Origin: Sciurus carolinensis
Lineage: Eukaryota > Chordata > Mammalia > Rodentia > Sciuridae
DNA length: 64,000 bases
Assembly (NCBI RefSeq): GCF_902686445.1
Contig: NC_062232.1
Location: 20,318,897 to 20,382,896, forward strand
Direction: 5' to 3'
The first letter of the stretch is position 1; every line of letters begins with the position of its first letter. A program made the translations under genes and the position numbers. The notes below the pieces were generated by a model, which worked only from the letters and a program-made list of their open reading frames with translations, made no database searches and was not told the origin of the DNA. This document shows positions 35,352-47,200 of the stretch, in pieces.

Positions 35352-36374
35352 AGCAAACTGATCGCCAACTACCAGTGGAGCACCAGCTGCCTGTTATTGC
35401 CTGCAAGTTCACTGTTACAGTATGTGCAGGATCCCTCAGCCTGACCGATCACTCCCTGCCTCTGGAGCCCTCACATCGACTGACTGCTCCCTGCCGCCAG
35501 ACCCCCAGACCAACTGACTGCGCCCTGTCACCGGGACCCCAGACCAATTGATTGCAACTGGCCTCCAGGATCCCACAACCACACCAAACACACCCAACCT
35601 CCAGGATCCCTGCCTGACCAACTGCATCCTGCCTCCAGGACCTCCAGCTGACCACGGCCACTCCCTGAGTTGCAGCTCCCCATTTCCTAACACGTTTGGA
35701 AGCGAGAGCAGCCATCTTGGATAATCCTGGAAGCCGAAGCTCTGATCTTTAGGTGGGGCAAAACCCATCCTGAGATGCCTGCTGGAAGCTTGAAGCTCAT
35801 TGTCAGGTACCTCTCATGCATCAGGCTACTGAAGACTGGGAGGTTTCATTACTATATGACTGTTATACTGTAGATTTTCTTTTTTCTCCTTATTGAAAAA
35901 AATTAAGTTTTTATTTCTTTACTTTTCTTGCTCTCTTTTCCTTTGGTTTTCCTGTTCCCTCAGAGTCTCTTTCTCCCTTTTTTGCATGCTAATATCCAAT
36001 TTCTTTTGATTACACTCTCACTCTTTCTATCATCTAGAAGTTCTGTATATTCTCTTCTTATCCCATTAAAAGTCACATTCTACATCCCTCTGCATCCTCT
36101 TTGTCCTCCATTTGAAACTGCAGACCTTATTGCAAATCTCTTTGTTTTACTGAAGATAATATTTGAACTCATTCTGCTTATTGTGACAATTTTTTTATTA
36201 TCCTCATAGGGGCTATTTGGTCTAGGATTGCATAGTGTCTGAATTGGGCACTGCTAATATTGATCTCCCCTTAAAGAAAGGGTCTTGGAAACCTATAGGG
36301 CCACTATAAGCCTATAGGGGAAAATCTGCAATACCCCAGATCTGCACTGCTAAAGGGGAAGATACATGAACAAC
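35352..36374 (+). promoter_or_regulatory. L1-B 5'UTR with short tandem repeats
   Basis: Its first 300 bp are C-rich and contain a 34-37-bp repeat with core (a/c)aactgactgcnccctgcc. Copies begin at about 35443, 35478, 35512, 35546, 35583 and 35620. A gccatcttgg box follows at 35711-35720. A long pyrimidine-rich, AT-richer part follows at 35870-36220. I see no similarity to the 606-bp monomer of copy A beyond the small YY1-like box. Confidence 0.8.
35711..35720 (+). promoter_or_regulatory. YY1-like box in L1-B 5'UTR
   Basis: GCCATCTTGG is the complement of the CCAAGATGGC core seen in copy A. In L1 sense it therefore has the opposite orientation, about 360 bp inside the element. It may be a fortuitous match. 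Confidence 0.4.
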
Positions 36375-37408
36375 ATGAAAAACAAGGGATGATCCAAAGA
36401 CAAGAAAATGATCCAAACAAATCTAGATTCTATATTAATAGAATCCAATGAGAGTATGTTAGAAGAAATGTCAGAAAAGGACTTCAGATTATACATGATT
36501 AAGAAGATTTGAGAAGCAAAAGATGAGACAAGAGAGCAAATGCAGGCAATGAATGATAATACCAATAAGCTGAAAGAGCAAGTGCAGGAAGCACAAGGTC
36601 ATTTCAACAAAGAGATAGAGATTCTCAAAAAAAAAAAAAAAAAAAAAAAAAACCAGAAATCCCTTGAAATGAAGGAAACAATAAACCAAATAAAAAACTC
36701 AATGGAAAGCATCACCAAAAGACTAGACCACTTGGAAGACAGAAACTCAGACAATGAGGACAAAATATTTAATCTTGAAAATAAAGTTGCCCAAACAGAG
36801 AAGATGGAAAGAAATCATGAACAGAACCTCCAAGAACTATGGGAAATCATGAAAAGACCAAATTTAAGCATTCTTGGGATTGAGGAAGGCACAGAGATAC
36901 AAACCAAAGGAATGAACAACCTATTCAATGAAATAATATCAGAAAATTTCCCAAACCTGAAGAATGAAATGGAAAATCAAATACAAGAGGCTTACAGAAC
37001 ACCAAATGCACAAAATCACAACAGATCCACACCAAGGCACATTATAATGAAAATTCCTCACATTCAAAATAAAAATAGGATTTGAAGGCCATGAGAGAAA
37101 AGCATCAGATTACATATAGAGGGAGACCAATACAGATAGTAGCCAACTTCTCAACCCAGACTCTAAAAGCTAGAAGGGCCTGGAACAACGTATTTCAAGC
37201 TCTGAAAACATGGTTGCCAACCAAGAATCCTATACCCAGCAAAACTAACCTTCAGATTTGAAGATGAAATAAAATTCTTCCATGATAAACAAAAGTTAAA
37301 AGAATTTACAAATAGAAAGCATGCACTACAGAATATTCTCAACAAAATATTCCATGAGGAGGAAATGGAAAACAACAATGGAGGTCAGCAAAGGGAGGAA
37401 CTACCTTA
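36375..37408 (+). pseudogene. L1-B ORF1, disrupted
   Basis: This is the ORF1p counterpart of copy A. The N-terminal part contains MLEEMSEKDFRLYMIKK, then a coiled coil, the RNA-binding region (SILGIEEGTE) and a C-terminal domain ending in a FHEEEMENNN-like tail. TGA stops lie at 36390-36392 and 36510-36512; the second stands where an Arg codon is expected and fits CGA-to-TGA decay. A one-base loss near 37081 causes the stop at 37083-37085, after which the domain continues in another frame to TAG at 37406-37408. An A26 run at 36627-36652 inside the coiled coil would encode about eight lysines and keeps the frame. Confidence 0.9.
36627..36652 (+). repeat. A26 homopolymer inside L1-B ORF1
   Basis: This is a run of 26 adenines in coding sequence, at the same ORF1 position as the A10 run of copy A (9969-9978). 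The length is in frame with the following coiled coil (reading onward as N-Q-K-S-L-E-M). Confidence 0.95.
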
Positions 37409-37464
37409 GAGAAAAACCACTCAAAAGAGAAACCAAGCCAATGTAAAAACCAAAAATAAGCCAA

Positions 37465-40400
37465 ATGACTGGGAATACAAATCATATTTCAATAATAACC
37501 CTGAACATTAATGGCCTAAACTCATCAATCAAAAGACACAGACTGGCAGAATGGATTAAAAAGAAAGACCCAACAATATGCTGCCTGCAAGGGACTTGTC
37601 ACATAGAAAAAGTCATCCATAGACTAAAGGTGAAAGAATGGGAAAAAACCTCCCATGCACATGGACTCAGAAAAAAAGTGGGGGTTTCCATCCTTATATC
37701 AGATAAAGTGGACATCAAGCCAAAGTTAGTCAGAAGGGATAATGAAGGACATTTCATACTGCTTAAGGGAACCATAAATCAGGAAGATATAACGATAGTA
37801 AATATTTATGCCCCAAACAACGGTGCATCCCTGTACATCAAACAAATCCTTCTCAATATCAGGAATCAAATAGACCACAACACAATAATTCTGGGTGACT
37901 TTAATGCATAGTAGTCACCACTAGATAGATCTTCCAAACAAAAACCAACCAAAGATACCATAGAACTCAATAATACAATCAATAACCTAGGCTTAATAGA
38001 CATATATAAAATATTCCATCCATCAACGCACAGATTCACTTTCTTCTCTGCAGCACATGGAACTTTCTCGAAAATGGACCTTATGTTATGCCACAAAGCA
38101 GCCCTTAGGAAACGCAAAAAAATAGAAATGTTGCCTTGTATTCTATCAGATCATAATGGACTGAGAGTAGGAATCAATGACAAAATAAAAAACAGAAATT
38201 ACTCCAACACCTGGAGATTAAATAATATGCTATTGAATGAAACATGGATAACAAAAAACATCAGGGAGGAGATAAAAAAAATTCTTAGAGGTCAATGAAA
38301 ACGAAAATACAACATATCAAAATCTCTGGGACACTACGAAAGCAATACTAAGAGGAAAATTCATTGCATGGAGAGCATTCCAGAAAAGAATGAAAAGTCA
38401 ACAACTAAATGACCTAACATTATAGCTCAAAGCCCTAGAAAAAGAATAACAGAATAACAGGAAATGTAGTAGAAGACAGGAAATAATTAAAATCAGAGCT
38501 GAAATCAATGAAATTGAAACAAAAGCAACAATTCAAAAATTTGACAAAACAAAAAGTTGGTTCTTTGAGAAAGTAAACAAAATAGACAAACCTTAGCCAC
38601 ACTAACAAAGAGAAGGAGAGAGAAAACTCAAATTACTAAAATTCGTGATGAAAAAGAAATATCATGACAGACACCACTGAGATACAAACATAATGAGAAG
38701 CTACTTTGAAAATTTGTATTCCAACAAAATAGAAACTACCGAAGACATTGACAAATTTCTAGAGACATATGCTCCTCCCAAACTGAACCAGGAGGACATA
38801 CACAATTTAAACAGATCAATATCAAGCAATGAAATAGAAGAAGCTATTAAAAATCTACCATCCAAGAAAAGCCCAGGACTAGACGGATTCTCAGCCGAGT
38901 TCTACAAGACCTTCAAAGAAGAACTCATTCCAATACTTCTCAAAGTATTCCAGGAAATAGAAAAGGAGGGTACCCTACCAAACTCATTCTATGAAGCTAA
39001 TATCACCCTCATACCCAAACCAGGCAAAGACACATCAAGGAAAGAAAATTTTAGATCAATATCATTGATGAATATAGATGCAAAGATCCTTAACAAAATA
39101 TTGGCAAACCGTATCCAAAAACATATTAAGAAAATGGTGCACCATGATCAAGTGGGGTTCATCCCTGGAATGCAAGGATGGTTTAACATCCGTAAATCAT
39201 TAAACATAATCCATCATGTCAATAGACTTAAGGATAAGAATTACATGGTTATTTCAATTGATGCAGAAAAAGTGTTCGACAAAATACAGCACCCCTTCAT
39301 GCTCAAAACACTAGAAAAAATAGGGATAGTAGGAACATTCCTTAACATTGTAAAGGCTATTTATGCTAAGCCCATGGCCAACATCATTCTTAATGGAGAA
39401 AAACTGAAACCATTCCCTTTAAAAATGAGAACAAGACAGGGATGTCCTCTTTCACCACTTCTATTCAAAATTATCCTCGAAACTCTAGCCAGAGCAATTA
39501 GGCAGACCAAAGAAATTAAGGAATACAAATAGGAAAAGAGGAACTTAAGCTGTCACTATTTGCTGATGACATGATTCTATATTTAGAGGATCCAAAATCC
39601 TCCTCCAGAAAAGTTCTAGACCTCACCAATGAATTCAGCAAAATAGCAGGCTATAAAATCAACACACATAAATCTAAAACATTTTTATGTGCAAGCAATG
39701 AAACAGTTCAAAGGGAAATGAGGAAAACAACTCCATTTGCAATAGCCTCAAAAAAATTAAAATACTTGGGAATCAATCTAACCAAAGAGGTAAAAGATCT
39801 CTACAATGAAAACTACAGAACACTAAAGAAAGAAATTAAAGAAAATCTTAGAAGATGAGAAGCTCTCCCATGTTCTTGAATAGGCAGAATTAATATTGTC
39901 AAAATGGCCATACTTCCAATAGTGCTATACAGACTCAATGCAATTCCAATTAAAATCCCAATTACGTACCTTAGAGAAATCGAGCAAGCAATCATGAAAT
40001 TCATCTGGAAGAATAAGAAACCCAGAATAGCTAAAGCAATCCTTGGCAGAAAGAGTGAAGCAGGAGGTACCATAATACCAGAACTTCAACTATACTACAA
40101 AGCAATAGTAACAAAAATGGTATGGTATTGGCACCAAAATAGACAGGTAGATCAATGGTACAGAATAGAGGACACGGACACAATCCCAAATAAATACAAT
40201 TTTCTCATACTAGTCAAAGGTGCCAAGAACATGCAATGGAGAAAAGATAGCCTCTTCAACAAATGGTGCTGAGAAAACTGGAAATCCATATGCAACAGAA
40301 TGAAACTATACTCCTATCTCTCACCCTGCACAAAACTCAACTCAAAAAGGACCAAGGAGCTTGAAATCAGACCAGAGATCCTGCATGTTATAGAAGAAAA

Positions 40401-41166
40401 AGTAGGTCCAAATCTTCAACTTGTTGGCTTAGGATCAGACTTCCTTAACAGGACTCCCATAGCACAAGAAATAAAAGCAAGAATCAACAACTGGGATAGA
40501 TTCAAACTAAAAAGCTTTCTCTCAGCAAAGGAAACTATCAGTAATGTGAAGAGAGAGCCTACAGAGTGGGAGAAAATCTTTGCCAATCATACTTCAGATA
40601 GAGCACTCATTTCCAGAATATATAAAGAACTCAAAAAACTCTACACCAAGAATACAAATAACCCAATCAACAAATGGACTAAGGATATGAACAGACGCTT
40701 CACAGAAGATCTACAAGCAATCAACAAACATATGGAAAAATGTTCACCATCTTTAGTAATAATAGAAATGCAAATGAAAACTACACTAAGATTCCATCTC
40801 TCCCCAATTAGAATGGCAATTATCAAGAATACAAGCAACAATAGGTGTTGGCAAGGATGTGGTGAAAAAGGAACACTCATACATTGCTGGTGGGGCTGCA
40901 AATTAGTGCAGACAATCTGGAAAGCAGTGTGGAGATTCCTTAGAAAACTTGGATTGGACTCATTATTTGACCCAGCTATCACACTCCTCGGCCTATACCC
41001 AAAGGACTTCAAATCAGCATACTACAGAGATAGAGCCACATCAATGTTCATAGCTGCTCAATTCACAATAGCCAAACTGTGGAACCAACCTAGATGTCCT
41101 TCAATTGATGAATGGATAAAGAAACTGTGGTACATATATATACAATGGAATATTACTCAGCTATAA
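37465..41166 (+). pseudogene. L1-B ORF2, disrupted
   Basis: The start is the ATG of MTGNTNHISIITLNINGLN. The endonuclease has lost a key residue: QETH reads LQGTC, so the catalytic Glu is Gly and the adjacent His is Cys. TAG at 37909-37911 follows GDFNA in the same frame as the remaining endonuclease (AAHGTFSKMDLML). An extra A near 38274-38281 shifts frame, and the original frame returns near 39530. TGA stops at 39856-39858 and 40270-40272 replace Trp codons. Reverse transcriptase motifs are [33 protein letters not shown] and FADDMILYLEDP. The Cys-rich motif is intact. The C-terminal frame closes early at 41164-41166 because of TA-run length. It cannot encode active protein. Confidence 0.92.
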
Positions 41167-41331
41167 AGAATAATAAAATTATGGCTTTTGCAGGCAAATG
41201 GATGAAATTGGAGAATATCATGCTAAGTGACATAAGCCAATCTCAAAAATCCAAAAGATGAATGATCTCACCGATAAGCAGATGATGACACATCAGGGGG
41301 GCAAGAATGGAGGAAGGAGGGACTGTATAAA

Positions 41332-41357
41332 GGGAAAAGAGGGATGGGAGGGGTGGG
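41332..41357 (+). other. G-quadruplex-type tract in L1-B 3'UTR
   Basis: Runs GGG, GGG, GGG, GGGG and GGG are separated by AAAAGA, AT, A and T. This is the strongest quadruplex pattern of the three L1 3'UTR tracts. It is conserved in place among copies A, B and C. Confidence 0.7.
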
Positions 41358-41508
41358 AGCGAAGGAAAAAATAACAGAAGGAATCAAACCTCATTACCCT
41401 ATGTGAATATATGATTATGCAAATGGTATGCTGTTATTCCATGTCAAACAGAAACAACATATATCCCATTTGTTTACAATAAAAATAAATTAAAAAAAAG
41501 AGTTCTTG

Positions 41509-43324
41509 TGTGTCCCACAGCTAGTTTATTTCTATTAATCACCTTAAAATGTATCCAGACTCCCTTAGGGTCACAGAATATGGAAATGTGACTTTTCTCT
41601 GGAGGGCCCTTCCACACAGAAGGTCATGCAAGGATCCCACAGGAAAGGAGAGAAAAACCTACTGGAATGAACTTGAAGTTAAAATTTCAAGATACAAATA
41701 AATATGTCATCAAGTAGAAGTCAGCAATTTTCAACTAATGGAGTGGTTAGCAACCAAGGATCTTGGGTTACTTGAACAAACTGAAAGAAACAACAAAATA
41801 AGAGACTATAAAATTTGAAAAATGACCAGACAGAATTTCTGGAAATGAACAAGTACAATTACTAAATCTTAAGCATTTTGTGAGTGTATTAGTAACCTCA
41901 GTATTGATCCCCTATTCCATGGACTGGGGACAACCTCAATGTGAGGACTGACACCCTGGGAATAGTGCAGTAACATGGTTTGATGGTTGACTGTTCCTTG
42001 AATCTCATTTTTGCTGCCACCTTTGCCATTTCTTGGTATGCTGACTCTAACTTGACATTTCACATTGACACAATTTTTAACTCTTAAATATGAATTAACA
42101 GAAGTAGAAATTTATCCATGTTTAAATCAAAATAGGAAGAATAGCACATCTCTAAAAGATAAAAAATAATTGTTTTTAGCATACTGAATTGACAGATGAA
42201 TTATACCACTACTTACCACATATATCTCAGATCAGTGTCTCAACATATAAAGCAACAGCCAATTATTCTATCCAGTAGGTATTCATCAAGCATCAGCGAA
42301 GCTGTTATTTTAGCTAGAAATTTTCAAAAAGCAATTTTTCTTTATCCTTCTCATTATTCTTACTTTTAGTGTAACTGCTATTCTTTCCAAAGGTTTTCCC
42401 CCCTAAAGGTAGCTATTTATAATGAGTATAGAGGGAAGTGTGTAAAATACACTTACCTTTGAATGTTTACTGCAACTTCTTGAGTTCTGGAAAATAACAT
42501 TTTAATTTAAATATCAACATTGTCAGTTTCTCATTTTAACTATTTCCAAGTATACTTAAAGTATGCCTCATGCAAATTATATAAGGGTTATAAGTATTTA
42601 TACTCATACATTATGAATAAAAATGAATTTATGAAAAGCATTAGAAAACTTACTTAGTTAATCTAGCCCTCTTAGAACTATATGAGTTTTGAGTTTACAT
42701 TAAGCTAGAATAATTTGAAGAGAAATAAAAATGTCAGTCAACAGGTTTGTTTGAACTACATGATGCCAAAAAATAATTGATCTGATTTTATTCTCTGAAT
42801 TGACAGTGTGGAGTTTTTACTATTGACTGAAACTAGCAGATGTTTTGGCATAATGTAGGGACAATTAAAGCATCCTGAACAGATGAAACCCCTATCTTAT
42901 TTTCAAAGACATGTGAAAAGGATTTGACAACTTCATTTGGAAATAAATTATAATATTTAATGACTGCCACTCTGTGAAAAGTCTTCTTAGATCTATTCTA
43001 AGTCCTGCACTCTATATGAAAACCTGATTTGTTCTTACAGTTTCTAATAAAATTTGAGAATATATAATCTAGTCCCTATGTAAAATCCTTTGCATTACAT
43101 TTCTCATGGTCCATTATTTCCTTTAGGCACTCAACATGGATGTTAGGCTTAAATATTGATTCCTTTGTTCATTTTATATATATTTATCATCTAACTATTC
43201 ACAAGAATTTGCACTAAATGCTTATGTCTTCAACATGTTGTAATATAATACAAAAGGTAACCCATGTTCATTTATATCTATAATTAGTGAACAAAACTCC
43301 TTCATTAACATCATATTTGTTATT
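41509..43324. other. Unique sequence, no gene seen
   Basis: AT-rich with no recognised repeat. A slightly GC-richer piece at 41890-42060 could not be assigned to a family or exon. Confidence 0.5.
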
Positions 43325-43440
43325 ACTTATTCAGTATCTATTTTCCCTGCTGGGCTATGGTCTCAATGAATGCAACAACTGTGCATGGCATGTTGTTAGC
43401 CTCAAATATGTATTTCCTCATTGAATAAATGGATTAATAA
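43325..43440 (+). mobile_element. L2-like LINE 3' end fragment
   Basis: The order 'ccctgctgggctatggtctc', 'tgcatggcatgttgttag', then 'cattgaataaatggattaat' resembles the L2 3' end (ctgtgagctccttgagggca ... gcctggcacatagtaggtgc ... aataaatatttgttgaatga). It is very diverged. Confidence 0.4.
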
Positions 43441-43959
43441 GTAATATTGGTATAAATTATACTAATACCATATTGTATTTAATATTCTGAATTATCATGA
43501 GTTGTGTTTTACATTTTGGATAAATGTCAGTTAAGAAAGTTTTTCTACTTAAATTTTATATTGGAAGAAATGAAATACCAAATTCAGATTGTGAATAGGC
43601 AGTGAATCTAAAGTTTGAATTGATCCTTGTTTTGTCATGTTACTAAAATATAATTATATCAGAGGTTGAGGAACAGTTAATTTCAAATACTCAAATGACA
43701 ACAGGTTTAGGAATATTGGCAGTTTCACAGTGACTTGTACTAGATTTATTAGACTTGTACTAGATTACTTTAAATCTTATAGGTACTTTCTGGTCATATA
43801 ATTACATATAAAATTTTATAAAAAAACATGACAAAGAAAAATACAAATTTGTCATAGATAAATTTTAACATATTCTAATGTTAGACATAAACTAAGGAAT
43901 TTTACATGAAATTCACATTGATACTTTATTGACATTCCTACACATATTATAAACTTTAT
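43441..43959. other. AT-rich unique sequence
   Basis: No gene or repeat recognised. A short direct repeat of 'gacttgtactagatt' occurs near 43735-43765. Confidence 0.5.
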
Positions 43960-43972
43960 GAATTGCATTTCA

Positions 43973-44238
43973 GCCCTTTGTTATTTGCACATCATAAGCT
44001 TGCTTGTGCATGCGACATACAGTGGATCTGATGAAGCCCTGTAATACCCATCATCACATTCACCCCTGGAGGAACCTTCATGATCAGAGGAATTATGGGT
44101 TGGGCAACAAGAGCATTGAAGATCTTGTAAGATTTGTAGAACCCATGGCCACAGACCGGGTGAGCAAGAGAAAGTGAAAACAGGAATATGAGTAATAAAC
44201 TGTATAAATAAAATAGAAATATTTAACCAAGAAAAAAA
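43973..44238 (+). mobile_element. Retro-inserted RNA copy, Eph exon in antisense
   Basis: The 13-base direct repeat gaattgcatttca lies at 43960-43972 and 44239-44251. The right copy is preceded by an A-rich tail (aagaaaaaaa, to 44238). An AATAAA signal at 44207-44212 sits about 20 bases before the tail. These are the marks of an L1-mobilised, polyadenylated plus-strand RNA of about 266 bp. Unusually, the insert contains an Eph-receptor exon on the minus strand, together with apparent intronic flank. The source RNA would thus be unspliced and antisense to the receptor gene. It could instead be a duplicated genomic piece with a fortuitous repeat. Confidence 0.7.
44003..44155 (-). pseudogene. 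Decayed Eph receptor exon (EPHA7-like)
   Basis: Eph receptors are membrane tyrosine kinases that bind ephrins. The exon with the end of the Cys-rich domain is recognisable on the minus strand: CGHGFYKS in one frame, then after a loss of about four bases DLQCS, CPTH, SDHEGSSR, ECDDGYYRASSDP and YVACT in another. About 157 bp are implied before the deletion, near the size of this Eph exon. By recall the match is closest to EPHA7. Lesions: the frameshift, a Cys-to-Gly change in SSRGEC (usually SSRCEC) and a further Arg-to-Cys change. The upstream pyrimidine tract ends in CACCCGG where an acceptor AG is expected, and GT does not follow ACAAG. No neighbouring exon is seen. Confidence 0.75.
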
Positions 44239-44251
44239 GAATTGCATTTCA

Positions 44252-47200
44252 AGAGCTACTTATTGTAGATTATAATTAATAGATTAACATGACTTAATAG
44301 AGTATAATTTTTACATTTGTCTATAGTTTTTATTGGGTGAGTTGAAGAATTACACCAATCATAGACAATACTAGCATTCTTTCAACTGAAACATTGGTTA
44401 AGTTACACATAAATTACATAGATATTTTAATGAGATTGAAAAGAAAGTGGAAGTTTAAGTTTACTTCAATATTCATCTAACAAAATAGATTTGGTTCTCT
44501 AGCAATTGTTGTGCACGATGAGTAAGGAAGAATTCCTATTCTCAAATAACTTAATCCTATTCTAAGAAATGTGATGGTTATAAAGTATAACAATAACATG
44601 GAGCATGGCATATGTCCTAGAAAAAGAAATAGGACAGTAGGGAAATCCGGAGAGGATACATAATTTCCAATTAGGTTTTTAGGAAGAAAAGGTATTTGAA
44701 ATTATTCTGAGGAAATGAATAGTAGTATTAACTATTTTTGAAAACAGGGGCTCACTTTCATTTCAACACTTTTGGCAAAACTAAGATCTATCTTGATGAT
44801 TGGAAAGACATGGAATATAATTAAAACTTCCTTCTGGAATCATAAATTAGCATTTTGGGGTTCCACGTTCAGTATGTTAACATACTAAAATGAGAAACAG
44901 AAGCTCATGTGGTTCTAGTAACACAGAGCAGAGGGCATATTAAAAGGAGGAGCTAAGACTTTGAATCATGTTTTATTACCTGTAGCAAATTTTTCTTGAA
45001 GGGAAGATGCTGATTTTCAACTTTGGTTCTCTAAAATTCCTTCAAAATGTCCTTAACATATTCAAAAACGTCCAAATCAAAAGAGTGGTGTTGAGGTGAG
45101 ATATCATAGGGAAAGCAGCACATATCAATTCTACATCTGTATTAATCATATTTCATTTAAAGAGCTATGGAAAATCTGAAAATACACCTCTGCCAAAAGC
45201 TCATGTTTTTTCCACACTATCCCACAAGTTCATTTTTTTAAAAAAAGGTCTGACTAAATTTGATAATCTTTTTCTGTTAATTTTGTAGTGAAAGAAGAAG
45301 TCACAAGGATATGCTACCTCCATAAAGAATTTTGTACATTTGTGATGTGCAACACTTGCCTACCAGACCAGTTGGGTTCTAGTGGGAGAGATGAACTAGG
45401 TTCCAGAGAAGAATATGCAAAAAGAGGAGGAATATGATCAGAAATGAAAAATTAAGTAACAGAATGGAAATATCAAAATATACAAATAACTAGAAGAGAA
45501 AGTTTGATCCAATCAACATGGTAGTCTCATGGAAAAGCAATTTCACCTGAAAAATAGAGGGGTTTATGGAATCTGGCTTGGAAGATCTTAGTCAAAGTTA
45601 AGAGCTACATGTGCAGATGTTTCAATTCGACTCGTGTGAATAAATTTAAGTGAGTAGTACATTTTCTTTTCAAAGTTATGATACAAATATAACCTCATGG
45701 TGCACCTATAAGAAATCCAGCAAAATTTTTGATTAATATACATGTTTATACCCTTTAGACTAATATTTAAGGTTATTGTATGTTTTAGGTTCTTTTACCC
45801 TGTTGGGTCAAGTATTTCTCTTTAGGTTGGAGAAATTTCAACTGAAGAGTGAGGTCATTTATTATCTTAACCATCATGATACCACCAATAAACAAAATGT
45901 TGGAATTATTAATGAGGGGTCCCCTAATGAAAGAGTTCACATTTCTTACTTCATGTGTTAGATATAAAAGGAAAATATGTCCAAGAAACTAGTTTCCATG
46001 TTACTAGAATGTAAGAAGAAACCATCAACATGGAGGTAAGGGAAGCAAAAATCCAGACCAACATCTCCATGAAGGTAAGGAAGAAATTAAATTTCATGTT
46101 AAATTTGAATCAGAACTGTCAGAGGCAGCTCTGACTAATGGGATTATTGAACAAGTAGAAAGAGGGAAGGTCTAAATAGAAAACATTGGTCTCTATTCAA
46201 CAAAGTAGTTACTTAGTATTTGGGGAAATTAATTACATGGTACTAGTCACTCAGTGTTTCCATTAAGTGGTTAGAGGATTATAAAGCTATGGTTAAAAGA
46301 TAATTACCTCTCTTGGAAATATTGTTTTAATTTAATAAAATTAATCATAGGAAAACAATTTTAAGCATGATAACAGTGATCAAAGCATGTAGAGCTTTAT
46401 CTTGCTCTATATGGCTCAAAGTGAATAGCATGAACACTGCCCTTACTCTACAATTACAAGAATATAAACATTGTACAACTCCATTTTCATTATCATGCTG
46501 AAAAGGACAATATGAATGTCAGTATAGTATTTAACATTTTCAAGTACTTAGGGTCATAAGATTATTTCTATTTTTACAAGGCTTAATATCAAATACAGTA
46601 TTACCTTACAATTTTATAATGACATTTGTCAAAGTTTGTAGTATATAATTTCTGACAGCCCAATGCAGTAGTGAAGCTTGTTTAGGTTATTAAATATATG
46701 TGAAACAAATATTAATAGTTCAAGGAAATATTTATATATAGGAGGGATTACATATTTGTATGTTGCAAGGAAACATTTTTAGAACTTCATCTTTTTAACC
46801 TTACTTTTCTCTTCCTATTATTTATCAAAGTCTTTTGGATTTTTCAGAATGTTACTATCTTTATAATAAATTCTTAAATATTTATATAAATATTATAATG
46901 AACACAGCAGGGTTCTTTCTGAAAATACTTAGAAAATCTCCTTTATCACTTCTCCTTAGCCCATGTTAAACCTCCAATGTAACATTTATTGAAGTAGTTT
47001 GCAAAATTAAAATATGATTATAATTCTATAACTTTATTAACTTTAGAATGAAATCTATTAACTACTCAATAGACATTTAAACTTTTAAGTCATTTCATTA
47101 CCTAAATTATCCATCTCAAAAAGTTTATGGCCATAACATGTCTTTTTGTTTGGTACCATTATAATATTAAACAATAACTTCATAATTCAGTTTGTTATTC

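Larger units (their letters stand above)
35352..41500 (+). mobile_element. Full-length L1 retrotransposon, copy B
   Basis: This is a complete L1 of about 6.15 kb on the plus strand: 5'UTR 35352-36374, ORF1 36375-37408, ORF2 from 37465 to about 41166, 3'UTR with a G tract, and an A-rich tail ending at 41500. The octamer agttcttg occurs at 35344-35351 and 41501-41508 and is a plausible short target-site duplication. The coding part is clearly related to copy A, but the 5'UTR is different. It has more lesions than copy A, so it is older. Confidence 0.92.

Noticed and set aside
35436..35768. Gly/Trp/Val-rich minus-strand frames
   Set aside because: They are antisense to the C-rich tandem repeat of the L1-B 5'UTR, open because of composition and repeat structure.
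43735..43765. Short direct repeat of gacttgtactagatt as a possible insertion flank
   Set aside because: The copies are nearly adjacent with nothing between them; a small local duplication is the simpler reading.
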